DNA of 64,000 nucleotides from Gemmataceae bacterium (GCA_022842245.1 JALHPZ010000023.1:1-64000); one strand, 5' to 3'. Counted from the first letter of the stretch, positions 46,642 through 56,681 are shown. Notes: a model not told the origin generated them from the letters alone. Made by a program: numbers and translations.

Positions 46642-46669
46642 AAAAGGGCCGAGAGGAATTCTCCCGGCC
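46642..46669 (-). terminator. Terminator-like hairpin between pilB and pilT
   Basis: An imperfect hairpin (46647-46669) around GAGGAATTCTC is followed on the minus strand by CCCTTTTGG. It lies in the 186-base gap between pilB and pilT and may act as an attenuator, setting pilT below pilB; it could also just be a processing site. Confidence 0.45.
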
Positions 46670-46702
46670 GGGGTGAAATCGATCCGAGCAGGGTGAATCG
46701 CG

Positions 46703-48424
<1,722 letters not shown>

Positions 48425-48675
48425 GGCGACTCTCCCGAGGGGCGGCGATGGGGGACGTTGTACGGAAGCGGACCGGGGCGACCGACCGGCGAACGGACGA
48501 ACGGATTGGGCGATGGGGGCCGGACGGGCGAAGTACGCGGTACACGATGGACTACATGAGTGTTCGATGAGACCGACTCTTTTCCCTATCTTGACCGAAG
48601 CCACCCCCTTTCCACAAGGGGCTAATTGTGAAAAATGCCCACCGGACCCCGGACTTTCCCGAAAGAACAACACCC
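48425..48675. promoter_or_regulatory. Divergent intergenic region, pilB / phoD-like gene
   Basis: This 251-base region must hold promoters for both pilB (minus) and the phosphatase gene (plus). A hairpin CCCCTT / AAGGGG is at 48605-48621. A TTGACC at 48591-48596 resembles a -35 box, but no -10 box lies at a suitable distance. No RNA gene was recognised. Confidence 0.4.
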
Positions 48676-50106
48676 ATGACCCGCCTGCTGTTGGCACTCG
48701 TGGTTGCGCTGGTCGGTGCGGCGCCCGCGATCGCGCAGGAAAAGCCGCTCGCGCGCATCGCCTTCGGGTCGTGCGCCGATCAGGACAAACCCTGCCCGAT
48801 CTGGGGATCGATCGGCAAGCTCCAACCCGACCTGCTGGTGCTGCTCGGCGATACGATGTACGCCGACCTCGACAAGTCGAAGAAGGTCGACCCGAACCGG
48901 ATCCGTGAGACCTACGGCAAGCTCGACGGCGAAGGGGAGTTTGCGAAGCTCAAGAAGACCGTGCCGATCCTTGCGACGTGGGACGATCACGACTTCGGCA
49001 AGAACGACGGTGATGCCCGGTTCCCCTTCAAGGACGAATCGCAGCAGATCTTCCTCGACTTCTTTGGCGTGCCGAAGGATTCGCCCCGCCGCACGCGCAA
49101 GGGCGTGTATCACGCGCAGGTGTTCGGCCCGGAGGGGAAGCGCGTCCAGGTCATCATGCTGGACGGCCGGTACCACCGGAGCACGATCACGACGAAGTTC
49201 AACCCGCGCCTTCGCGTCACGGAATCGCAGCCGAACACCGATCCCGCAGCGACGTTCCTCGGCGAAGAGCAGTGGACGTGGTTCGAGGAGCAGCTGAAGG
49301 TGCCGGCCGAGCTGCGCCTGATCGGTACCGGCATCCAGGTGCTCAGCGAGGAGCATCCGTTCGAGAAGTGGTCGCTGATCCCGCACGAGCGCGAGCGGCT
49401 CTTCAAGCTGCTGCGGGACACGAAGGCGAACGGCGTCGTCTTCCTCAGCGGCGACCGGCACCTCGCCGAGTTGTCGATGTCTCAGGAGGCGATCTCGTAC
49501 CCGCTCTACGACATCACCGCGAGCGGCTTCAACCAGGCGAACAAGGCCTGGCGCGCCCCGGAGAAGAACCGCCACCGCGTGGCCGCGATGCCCTACGGCA
49601 ACAATTTCGGCCTCATCACGATCGACTGGACGAGCGAGACCAGCCCGCGCGTGACGCTGCAACTGCGGGACGAGGACGGCGAGATCGTGGTGCGGCACGC
49701 GATCCGGCTGGGGATGCTGACGCCGAACGAGAACGTGGCCGCGAAGCCGAAGACCGCGACAGAGCCGAAGCCGGGCGTTGAAGTGAAACGGCCGGAGGGC
49801 GTGTTGAGTCCGGCGGAGGCGCTGAAGGGGAAGGTCGGCGACGAGGTGACGCTGCAGTTCGAGGTGAAGGGCGGCCGGCTGACGGCGGACAAACGCCGGC
49901 TGTTCCTGAACAGCGAGGCCGACTTCCGGGACGAGAAGAACTTCACGGTGGTGATGAACGCCAAGAGCCGCGAGGGGACTTGGAAGGACGCGACCGGCGA
50001 CACCTTCAAGGGCAAGACTGTGCGGATCAAGGGGAAGCTGTCGAAGTTCCAGAACCAGATTCAGATCGAAGTGGACGACGAGAAGCAGGTGGAAGTGGTG
50101 AAGTAA
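48676..50106 (+). CDS. PhoD-like metallophosphatase with C-terminal OB-like domain
   Basis: A 476-residue exported protein; signal peptide at 1-20 (LLLALVVALVGAAPAIAQ). The PhoD-like phosphatase domain has metal motifs GSCADQDKPCPIW, LVLLGDTMYADLD, LATWDDHDFGKNDGDARF and FLSGDRHLAE. This family hydrolyses phosphodiesters or monoesters with Ca/Fe or similar metals. After about residue 365 there is a separate beta-rich domain (GKVGDEVTLQFEVKGG ... LFLNSEADFRDEKNFTVVM ... FKGKTVRIKGKL) that resembles the OB-fold-like domains seen in planctomycete secreted proteins. Start at 48676 for the signal peptide; ribosome binding site weak (GAAAGAA). Confidence 0.88.
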   Translation: MTRLLLALVVALVGAAPAIAQEKPLARIAFGSCADQDKPCPIWGSIGKLQPDLLVLLGDTMYADLDKSKKVDPNRIRETYGKLDGEGEFAKLKKTVPILATWDDHDFGKNDGDARFPFKDESQQIFLDFFGVPKDSPRRTRKGVYHAQVFGPEGKRVQVIMLDGRYHRSTITTKFNPRLRVTESQPNTDPAATFLGEEQWTWFEEQLKVPAELRLIGTGIQVLSEEHPFEKWSLIPHERERLFKLLRDTKANGVVFLSGDRHLAELSMSQEAISYPLYDITASGFNQANKAWRAPEKNRHRVAAMPYGNNFGLITIDWTSETSPRVTLQLRDEDGEIVVRHAIRLGMLTPNENVAAKPKTATEPKPGVEVKRPEGVLSPAEALKGKVGDEVTLQFEVKGGRLTADKRRLFLNSEADFRDEKNFTVVMNAKSREGTWKDATGDTFKGKTVRIKGKLSKFQNQIQIEVDDEKQVEVVK

Positions 50107-50140
50107 GTTTAGCCGCGACGCGGAGTCTTCGGAGCGGAGC
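50107..50140. repeat. Left copy of 34-bp inverted repeat flanking two genes
   Basis: This 34-nt sequence, beginning GTTTAGCCGCGACGCGGAG directly after the phosphatase stop codon, is an inverted copy of 51719-51752 with 2 mismatches out of 34. Confidence 0.9.
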
Positions 50141-50168
50141 TCGGGGGCCCCGGCAAGCATTTGACACT

Positions 50169-50564
50169 TCATTCGGGTTCGAGGCGTTCACGTTCGAGAT
50201 CGGTCATCAACATACGAAGCAATTGCTGCCGCTCTTCCTCGGCGAGTCGTTCGCTGATTTCCCGGAGGCACTCGCGGTACTGTTGTAACGTCGTGGGCCG
50301 CTCGGACCGAGATCGTTCGTCTGGCGGGTCAACCGTTGTCGCATCGATGACCCGAACGGTAATCTCGGACCCGAGCCCTATGGACGGTGTGGACCAGCGG
50401 AGGTGTTCATCGGTAGCGCAGTCGAGCCCACCAACGCTGAGAAAGATGTCGTGTTCTCTTTCGGGATTGCTGATGCAGTTCACAATGGTGTGTAGAACGC
50501 CGTCGTCTCCAACTCCAGCGAGACATGAGCGGTGGCCGTTGATGGATACTTCAAGCGCCTTCAT
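50169..50564 (-). CDS. Hypothetical protein
   Basis: A 131-residue protein with no family I recognise. The first 80 residues look like a mixed alpha/beta domain (MKALEVSINGHRSC, HDIFLSVGGLDC); the last 45 residues are Arg/Glu/Leu-rich and should be one or two helices. It has two Cys in close range (CIS, LDC) and no signal peptide or membrane segment. GGAGGAG upstream of the ATG is strong evidence of a real gene. It lies with the WD40 gene inside a pair of inverted repeats. Base composition looks slightly lower in GC than neighbours. Nothing supports a specific function. Confidence 0.65.
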   Translation of the reverse strand: MKALEVSINGHRSCLAGVGDDGVLHTIVNCISNPEREHDIFLSVGGLDCATDEHLRWSTPSIGLGSEITVRVIDATTVDPPDERSRSERPTTLQQYRECLREISERLAEEERQQLLRMLMTDLERERLEPE

Positions 50565-50662
50565 TTCTCCTCCGCTTCCACCGCCAGATAGCTGTTTCGG
50601 GGGCTCTCAGGGGCCTTCCCCATTCTTGACATTGGGTTTGGACTGTTCAACAACGAAATGGG

Positions 50663-50691
50663 CGACCGGCGCGACGTATGTCCGCCGGTCG
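50663..50691. promoter_or_regulatory. Perfect 9-bp inverted repeat upstream of WD40 gene
   Basis: CGACCGGCG (50663-50671) and CGCCGGTCG (50683-50691) flank an 11-nt spacer, 34 bases before the GTG start at 50726. TTGACA at 50626-50631 could be a -35 box, without a matching -10. A possible operator or a leader hairpin. Confidence 0.4.
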
Positions 50692-50725
50692 TGGACAAAG
50701 TGAACACCGGCGGAGGATCTGCGAC

Positions 50726-51679
50726 GTGATCACATGGAACGCCTATCCGGCCGAGCCGCCGGCCCGCGTGGCGAAGCTCGCGTTCGATCGCAGCGGCGAG
50801 CTCCTGCTGTCCGTGCCGGCCGCGAAGCTCATCGGTAATCGCATGATCGTGGCCGATCCAATCCGGCTCTGGAGTCGGATCGGCAGGATGGTCAACGAGT
50901 TCCATGCGGTTCGGTTTCAGGTCCGCGATACTAGCGTCGCGTCCATGTTTCACGCCGGCGGCGACCGACTCGTCACGGCCCACACTGATCAGCCGACCCG
51001 CGACGTTGATGGATACACGGATGTCCCATGTCAGGTGAGCGTGTGGGATCTGAATTCGGGCCAGCTCCTCGCGAGCGGCACGGGGCCGAGCCAGGTGTCC
51101 GACGTGGCAGGACTGCCCGACGGCAGGTTGCTGCTGGTGTCGCCGGACGCGGTCTGGCGCATGGATGCATCCCTGGCGGAACCCGCCGTCAAAGTTCCCG
51201 GTCGACCGCGGGCCGCGCCGAAGGCGACACGGCTAGCGGTGTCACCGGACGGCCAGCGGTTCGCCGCAGTGGGGAGAAGCCGGGCCACGGTCTGGTCGGC
51301 CGAGGGTGCCGCCCTGGCAAGCCGCGATCATCCCAAGTCGCCGCAGAATGGACCGGCGGCGTTCCACCCCGACGCCCCAATCCTGGCCGTGGGTCACGGC
51401 ACGGTCGTGGACCTCTGGAATTTCCGAACTGGTGAAGAGATAACACTTGTCGGGCACCGGCGGCCGATCTGGGCGGTCGGGTTCGGACCGGATGGCCGGA
51501 CCGTCTACACCGCCGCCAGCGACGGGGTGGTCATCGTTTGGGACGCCGGGAGTGGGGGTGTTCGTCTGAAATACGACTTCGACACCGGCAAACTGTATTC
51601 GGCCGTCGTCGCGCCCGATGGCCTCACGCTGGCACTCGGCGGTGAGGACGGCCGGATCACGGTTGTCGACTTGGAATAA
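50726..51679 (+). CDS. WD40 repeat protein, single propeller
   Basis: A 317-residue protein made almost wholly of WD40-like repeats; I count seven (motifs VAKLAFDRSGE, VSDVAGLPDGR, TRLAVSPDGQ, PAAFHPDAP, GHRRPIWAVGFGPDGR and LYSAVVAPDGL). Several are degenerate at the WD dipeptide but one keeps VIVWDAG. No signal peptide, so the protein is probably cytoplasmic, unlike the other two propeller proteins here. The start is taken as GTG 50726, after GGAGGA at good spacing; an upstream ATG at 50678 has no ribosome binding site. Lies with the hypothetical gene between inverted repeats. Confidence 0.78.
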   Translation: MITWNAYPAEPPARVAKLAFDRSGELLLSVPAAKLIGNRMIVADPIRLWSRIGRMVNEFHAVRFQVRDTSVASMFHAGGDRLVTAHTDQPTRDVDGYTDVPCQVSVWDLNSGQLLASGTGPSQVSDVAGLPDGRLLLVSPDAVWRMDASLAEPAVKVPGRPRAAPKATRLAVSPDGQRFAAVGRSRATVWSAEGAALASRDHPKSPQNGPAAFHPDAPILAVGHGTVVDLWNFRTGEEITLVGHRRPIWAVGFGPDGRTVYTAASDGVVIVWDAGSGGVRLKYDFDTGKLYSAVVAPDGLTLALGGEDGRITVVDLE

Positions 51680-51718
51680 AAATAGGAGGTTCAATTCCAT
51701 CGTCTGGCCGCCACCCGC

Positions 51719-51752
51719 GCTCGGCTCCGAAGACTCCGCCTCGCGGCTAAAC
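51719..51752. repeat. Right copy of 34-bp inverted repeat flanking two genes
   Basis: Inverted copy of 50107-50140 with 2 mismatches in 34. It lies just upstream of the amidohydrolase start, so the two copies bracket the divergent hypothetical and WD40 genes. Confidence 0.9.
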
Positions 51753-51767
51753 GAATAGAATCATTTC

Positions 51768-53471
51768 ATGATGAAATATCTCTTCACACTCATCGCACTC
51801 CCCTTCCTCCTCGCCGCCGAGCCGGCGGACCTCATCATTCACCACGCGAAGGTCGTCACGCTCGACGCGAAGTCGACGGTCGCGGAGGCGATCGCGGTGC
51901 GCGACGGCACGATCCTCGCGGTCGGCGAAGACGAGGACATACTCAAGTTGAAGGGGCCGAAGACGCGCGTGATCGACGCGAACGGGCGTACGGTGCTGCC
52001 GGGCCTCATGGACAGCCACGTGCACCCGAGCGGGGCGGCCCTGAGTGAGGTCGGGGAACCGCTGCCGAACTTGAAGTCGATTGTCGAAGTGCTCGAATAT
52101 ATCCGCAAGCAGGCCGCGATCCTTCCCGAAGGAAAGTGGATCGTCATCCGCTACGCGTTCCCGACGCGGTTGAAGGAGGCTCGCTTCCCGACGAAGGCGG
52201 AACTCGATTCCGTTTCGCCGAAGCATCCGGTGCTGTACCATGCCGGCCCGGCGGGGGTCGCGAACTCGCTCGCCCTGAAAATGTCGGGCGTGACGAAGGA
52301 GACGAAGAACCCGACGGCGGGGCAGGTGGTGAAGGACGAGGCGACAGGCGAACCGACGGGGATGCTGCGGAACGCCTATGGCGTGCTCAAGGGCGTGCCG
52401 GGTTCCGCGGACAAGATCACGCCGGAACAACGCCGCGAGGCGGTGAAGAAGCTCTTCCGGCTTTACAACGAGCACGGCCTCACGAGCGTCGCCGACCGGA
52501 ACGCCGGCCAGGGCGACTACGACCTCTATCTTTCGCTGCGGAAGAATGACGAACTCACCGTGCGCATCAACGTCGCGCGCAGTTTCAGCCCCGGCGGCAC
52601 GCGCGAGGAGATTGGCAAGCGCTTCGACGCCCTCGGCGCGCCCTCCGGTTCCGGCGACGACTGGGTCCGTGTCGGCCCCATCAAGATGTTCCTCGACGGC
52701 GGCATGCTCAACGGCTCCGCCTACATGCGCCAGCCCTGGCCCCGCGGCGATACCTATCAAATCACGCAGGACGACTACCGCGGCCTGCTCTTCATCCAGC
52801 CCGATCAACTCAAAACCGTCGTCGAAGAAGGTTCAAAGCGCAAGTGGCAGGTCACCGCCCACTGCGCCGGCGAGGGGGGCATGGACGTGCTGCTCGACGC
52901 CTACGAAGCCGCGAACCGGAGCGTGCCCGTGAAGGACCTGCGCCACTGCATCACGCACGCGAACTTCCCGTCGCAGCGGAACCTCGAGCGATGCCGGGAA
53001 CTCGGCGTTTGCGCCGACGTGCAGCCCGCGTGGCTCTATAAGGACGGCCACACGCTCCTGAAAGTCCTCGGCCCCGACCGCATGCGCTGGTTCCAGCCGT
53101 ACAAGTCGTGGCTCAAGTACACCACGGTCGGCGGCGGCAGCGACCATATGCTCCGCTACGACCCGCTCGATTCGACGAACCCCTGGAGCCCGTGGCTCGG
53201 CGTTTGGGTCGCGCTGACGCGCACCCTCGAACGCGGCGGCGTCCTTCGACCCGACGAGGCGCTGACGCGCGAGGAGGCCCTGCGGCTTTACACGGTGAAC
53301 AACGCCTTCCTCCACAAGGAGGAGGCGAAGAAGGGCACGCTGGAAGCCGGCAAATACGGCGACCTCATCGTCATCGACCGCGACGTGCTGACCTGCCCCG
53401 TGGCCGACGTACGCGATACGAAGGTCCTGTTCACGGTCGTCGCCGGCCGGGTCGTGTTCGAGCGGAAGTGA
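51768..53471 (+). CDS. Secreted amidohydrolase (Amidohydrolase_3 type)
   Basis: A 567-residue protein with a short signal peptide (about 1-17). The amidohydrolase fold is shown by GRTVLPGLMDSHVHP with H84 and H86 as metal ligands, TAHCAGEGG, CITHANFPS and GGGSDHMLRYDP near the end. The overall layout (N-terminal beta domain, TIM barrel, C-terminal SKD/VVAGRVV strand) is that of Amidohydrolase_3 enzymes, which hydrolyse amides or related bonds with one or two metals. Substrate unknown. The next gene, 36 bases on, encodes an enolase-superfamily enzyme and is probably co-transcribed. No clear ribosome binding site; two consecutive ATGs exist. Confidence 0.9.
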   Translation: MMKYLFTLIALPFLLAAEPADLIIHHAKVVTLDAKSTVAEAIAVRDGTILAVGEDEDILKLKGPKTRVIDANGRTVLPGLMDSHVHPSGAALSEVGEPLPNLKSIVEVLEYIRKQAAILPEGKWIVIRYAFPTRLKEARFPTKAELDSVSPKHPVLYHAGPAGVANSLALKMSGVTKETKNPTAGQVVKDEATGEPTGMLRNAYGVLKGVPGSADKITPEQRREAVKKLFRLYNEHGLTSVADRNAGQGDYDLYLSLRKNDELTVRINVARSFSPGGTREEIGKRFDALGAPSGSGDDWVRVGPIKMFLDGGMLNGSAYMRQPWPRGDTYQITQDDYRGLLFIQPDQLKTVVEEGSKRKWQVTAHCAGEGGMDVLLDAYEAANRSVPVKDLRHCITHANFPSQRNLERCRELGVCADVQPAWLYKDGHTLLKVLGPDRMRWFQPYKSWLKYTTVGGGSDHMLRYDPLDSTNPWSPWLGVWVALTRTLERGGVLRPDEALTREEALRLYTVNNAFLHKEEAKKGTLEAGKYGDLIVIDRDVLTCPVADVRDTKVLFTVVAGRVVFERK

Positions 53472-53507
53472 GCCGGCAACCCGATCCATTCATCGCGAGG
53501 GTCGCCC

Positions 53508-54623
53508 ATGAAGATCACGCGTGTCGAAGCGATTCCCGTTTGCGTTCCACTCAAAAAGGGTCTCACCGCCAAGACGGCACACGGGGAGCATGCCGTCTCG
53601 CCCTATGTGATCGTCAAGGTGCATACCGACGCCGGGATCGTCGGCCTCGGCGAGGCGACGATCAGCGGCCTCTGGTCGGGTGAAACCCAGGCGGGCACCG
53701 TCGCGGCGATTCGCGAGTACATCGAGCCGGTCATCCTCGGGAAGGACCCGCGGGATACCACGGCGATCCGCCGGGCGATGGACTTCATCATCAAGCTGAA
53801 CCCGTTCACGAAGGCCGCCGTCGAAATGGCGATGTGGGACATCGCCGGGAAGGCGGCCGGGCTGCCGGTGTATCAGCTGCTCGGCGGCAAGGTCCGCGAC
53901 ACGGTGCGCATCAAGCTCGTCGTCTGGGCGCGGGACGTGGCCGGTTCAATCCGGATGGCCGAAGACCATTTGAAGCTCGGCGTGTCGTGCGTGAAGGTGA
54001 AGGTCGGCCTCGATCCCGAGACGGACATTGCCCGCGTGCGCGCCGTGCGCGAGGTGGCCGGAAAGAACATTCCCGTGACGATCGACGCCAACTGCGGCTG
54101 GACGATCCAGCAGGCGAAGCACTGCTTGCGGGCGCTCGCGGATGTGAACCTCCTGCTCGCCGAGCAGCCGATCCCGGCGGGCGATCCGGCCGCGCTCGCG
54201 GAACTGCGCCGCGAGACCCCGGCGCCGATCATGGCGGACGAATCGGTCTTCACCCTGCAGGATGCCTGGCTGCTGACGCTCCACCGCGCCGCGGACATCC
54301 TCAGCGTCTATCCCGGCAAGCACGGCGGCATCGCGGCCACGGCGGAGATCGTCGCCGTCGCCAAGGCCGCGGGTCTCCGCTGCACCATCGGCAGCAACCT
54401 CGAACTTGGCATCGGCACCGCCGCCATGCTCCACGTCGCGGCCGCCTTCCCCGAAATCGACACCGACACGTTCCCCGCCGATACGATCGGCCCGTTCTAC
54501 CACGACGCCGACCTGATCACGCAGCCGCTCGACCTCGGCCCGCCGCACGCGCAGGTGCCCGACGGCCCCGGGCTGGGCGTCGAGCTGGATGAACAACAAT
54601 TGAAGCGATGGCGCGTGGGTTGA
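53508..54623 (+). CDS. Mandelate racemase/muconate lactonizing enzyme family protein
   Basis: A 371-residue enolase-superfamily enzyme. The catalytic signatures are K163-x-K165 (VKVKVG), metal ligands D193 (DANCGW), E219 (LAEQP) and D244 (MADES), and K271 (PGKHGG). The K-x-K plus distal Lys pattern places it in the muconate cycloisomerase subgroup, which includes cycloisomerases, o-succinylbenzoate synthases and dipeptide epimerases. Mg-dependent abstraction of an alpha proton is the common step; the substrate is not visible. No signal peptide, so cytoplasmic. GAGGG is the ribosome binding site. It follows the amidohydrolase gene, hinting at a pathway for an amide or dipeptide. Confidence 0.93.
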   Translation: MKITRVEAIPVCVPLKKGLTAKTAHGEHAVSPYVIVKVHTDAGIVGLGEATISGLWSGETQAGTVAAIREYIEPVILGKDPRDTTAIRRAMDFIIKLNPFTKAAVEMAMWDIAGKAAGLPVYQLLGGKVRDTVRIKLVVWARDVAGSIRMAEDHLKLGVSCVKVKVGLDPETDIARVRAVREVAGKNIPVTIDANCGWTIQQAKHCLRALADVNLLLAEQPIPAGDPAALAELRRETPAPIMADESVFTLQDAWLLTLHRAADILSVYPGKHGGIAATAEIVAVAKAAGLRCTIGSNLELGIGTAAMLHVAAAFPEIDTDTFPADTIGPFYHDADLITQPLDLGPPHAQVPDGPGLGVELDEQQLKRWRVG

Positions 54624-54661
54624 GGCTTTCGCCCTTCGCCGGTTTCGGATAGCATCGAAGC

Positions 54662-55915
54662 ATGGCTCCTGAAAACGCTCCGCGCGCCGGCACGGCCGCC
54701 GATCCATCGTCCGCCGCGATCCCGATCGACACCGCGGTGCCGGGCGAATCGACGCCGATGGCGAGTTCGCCGTACGTCCACTCCGGCCTCGCGCAGCCGC
54801 TCTCAATTCCCGGCTACGAGTTGATGGGAATCATCGGCAAGGGCGGCATGGGCGTGGTTCACAAGGCACGTCAGGTGTGGTTGAACCGCCTCGTCGCCGT
54901 CAAGTTCCTGCCGAACGCGACGGCCGCGGAGCCGGGCCAGGTGAAGCGCTTCCTGGCCGAGGCGCAGGTCGTGGCCGCCATCCGCCATCCGCACGTGATC
55001 GACGTCTACGATTTCGGCGAGACCGCCGGCGTGCCGTTCATCGTGATGGAACTCCTCGAGAAGGGGACGCTGGCCGAACGGTTCCCGCTGGGCACGGCGC
55101 ACGATCCGGCCGCCGTGGCGACCGTGATGACGAAGATCGCGCGCGGCGTCGCGGCCGCGCACGAGGGCGGCATCGTCCACCGCGATCTCAAGCCCGCCAA
55201 CGTCCTGTTCGATCGCGCGGGGGAGCCGAAGGTGGTGGACTTCGGCCTGGCGAAACGGGAAAACTCCGACCTGACCCAATCGACCACGTCGATGGGCACG
55301 CCGTTCTACATGTCGCCGGAGCAGGCCAAGGGGAAGAGCAAGCACGCCGGCCCGCAGGCGGATGTCTGGTCGCTGGGGGTAATGCTGTACGAGCAAATGA
55401 CGGGTCGCCGACCGTTCGAGGCCGAACACCAGTTCGAACTGCTGATCAACATCGTGACCAAGGCGCCGCCGTCGCCCCGCGACCACAACCGTTACCTCCC
55501 GGAGATTTACGAACGGATCATCTTGAAGTGCCTGGCGAAGAAGCCAACGGATCGCTACACGACGGCGTTGGAACTGTCGAAGGCATTGGAGGCGGCACGG
55601 CGCGGCGTGCCGACGGCGGCACCGGTACCGCCGAAACCCGCACCGAAGCCGAAGGCGAAACCGATCCCGGTTGCCGAGCGGCTCGTGCCGCTGACGCCCG
55701 TTCCAGTCGCGGAAGAGATTGTCGCGGAAGATATTCCGGTCGTCCGGCCGCGGCGCCAGAAGCGGAGCTGGCTCCGGGCTTTCGCGAGGCGGTTGGGGCG
55801 ACTGGTCCTCTTCGTGGTTGGCGTGCTGCTGGCCGGGTTCCTCGCGTTGGTCGTCATCGGCATGGCCGGCCGGTCCTCCTCGTCGTCCTTCGGTTCGATC
55901 CCCGTCAAGAAATGA
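54662..55915 (+). CDS. Hanks-type Ser/Thr protein kinase with C-terminal membrane helix
   Basis: A 417-residue kinase. Gly loop IGKGGMGVVHKA, catalytic Lys K81 (AVKFL), Glu100 in the C-helix, HRD motif HRDLKPANVL (D175), DFG at 193-195 and the activation segment GTPFYMSPEQAKG are all present, so it should be active. The N-terminal 45 residues are Pro/Ala-rich. After the kinase domain comes a Pro/Lys/Ala-rich linker and one membrane helix at about 379-401; only a short tail lies outside. No PASTA or other sensor domain. The stop codon overlaps the next start (ATGA), so the downstream secretin-N-like protein may be its partner. Confidence 0.95.
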   Translation: MAPENAPRAGTAADPSSAAIPIDTAVPGESTPMASSPYVHSGLAQPLSIPGYELMGIIGKGGMGVVHKARQVWLNRLVAVKFLPNATAAEPGQVKRFLAEAQVVAAIRHPHVIDVYDFGETAGVPFIVMELLEKGTLAERFPLGTAHDPAAVATVMTKIARGVAAAHEGGIVHRDLKPANVLFDRAGEPKVVDFGLAKRENSDLTQSTTSMGTPFYMSPEQAKGKSKHAGPQADVWSLGVMLYEQMTGRRPFEAEHQFELLINIVTKAPPSPRDHNRYLPEIYERIILKCLAKKPTDRYTTALELSKALEAARRGVPTAAPVPPKPAPKPKAKPIPVAERLVPLTPVPVAEEIVAEDIPVVRPRRQKRSWLRAFARRLGRLVLFVVGVLLAGFLALVVIGMAGRSSSSSFGSIPVKK

Positions 55916-56652
55916 GTGACGCGATGTTCCGTTCCCTTCTCGTTCTGGTCGTGCTGGCCGGTCCGCTCGTCGCCGCCGATCCGAAGCCCGCGGCGAAACT
56001 CCGTCAGGCGCTCGACGCCACCGGCGACGTTGTGCTGGAAGACAAATCGCTCATGGAACTGGCGGAGTATTTCAAGGGCAAGCTCAAGGCCGAGGTGCGG
56101 TTCGACAACGCGGCGCTCGCCGCCGCCGGCATCGACGCCCACGCGCCGTACTACACCGTGAAGTTCCGCGGAGGCAAGGTGCGGGAAGGATTGTCCGCCG
56201 CGCTTGCGCAATCGAACCTCAGCCACGCGATCGTCGGCGGGGCCGTGTATATCGGGTTCGAGGCCGACGTGATCGCCCGGCAGATGCGCCAGCGCGTGAG
56301 CGTGGACGGCGAAGCGACCTCGCTTTCGGCGGTATTGAAGTCGCTGGCGGACGAGACCGGCGCGAACGTGATGATCGACCCGCGGGTGCTCCAGAAGCAG
56401 GCCGATCTGGCCGTGAAGCTCAAGCTCGACGATGTGCCGCTCGAAACGGCCGTTCGGTTGCTCGCCGAGGTCGGCGGACTGGCGGCGGTGCGGATGAACA
56501 ACGTGCTGTTCGTCACGACCGAGGAGCGAGCCGCGCGGCTGATGCCCGTATCCGATCCGCCGGCCGCCGCGGCTGCGGCTCCCGCCGCGACCGCTTTTCC
56601 GGCCGTGCCCTTTGGCTTGGGCGGATTGCTCAAGCCACCGGGCGGGCGTTGA
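55912..56652 (+). CDS. Secreted protein with STN/secretin-N-like domains
   Basis: A 246-residue exported protein with a signal peptide at about 5-22 (FRSLLVLVVLAGPLVAA). Two similar alpha/beta units follow: VVLEDKSLMELAEYFKGKLKAEVRF...YYTVKFRGGKVREGLSAALAQSNL, and ATSLSAVLKSLADETGANVMIDPRVL...VPLETAVRLLAEVGGLAAVRMNNVLFVT. The second has the pattern of STN/secretin N0-type domains as in PilQ-like proteins. No secretin channel domain follows; the end is Ala/Pro/Gly-rich. The start overlaps the kinase stop by 4 bases; an alternative ATG at 55924 would also keep the signal peptide. Confidence 0.75.
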   Translation: MSDAMFRSLLVLVVLAGPLVAADPKPAAKLRQALDATGDVVLEDKSLMELAEYFKGKLKAEVRFDNAALAAAGIDAHAPYYTVKFRGGKVREGLSAALAQSNLSHAIVGGAVYIGFEADVIARQMRQRVSVDGEATSLSAVLKSLADETGANVMIDPRVLQKQADLAVKLKLDDVPLETAVRLLAEVGGLAAVRMNNVLFVTTEERAARLMPVSDPPAAAAAAPAATAFPAVPFGLGGLLKPPGGR

Positions 56653-56681
56653 ACCGACCGTGCGGCATTCGCATCAACAAC

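Noticed and set aside
50626..50654. Sigma70 promoter with TTGACA at 50626
   Set aside because: The -35 box is perfect but the hexamer at 17 bases (AACAAC) does not resemble a -10 box; kept only as a remark.
50161..50703. Plus-strand frame opposite the hypothetical gene at 50169-50564
   Set aside because: Ser/Arg-rich shadow; the minus-strand frame has a GGAGGAG ribosome binding site and a more protein-like sequence.
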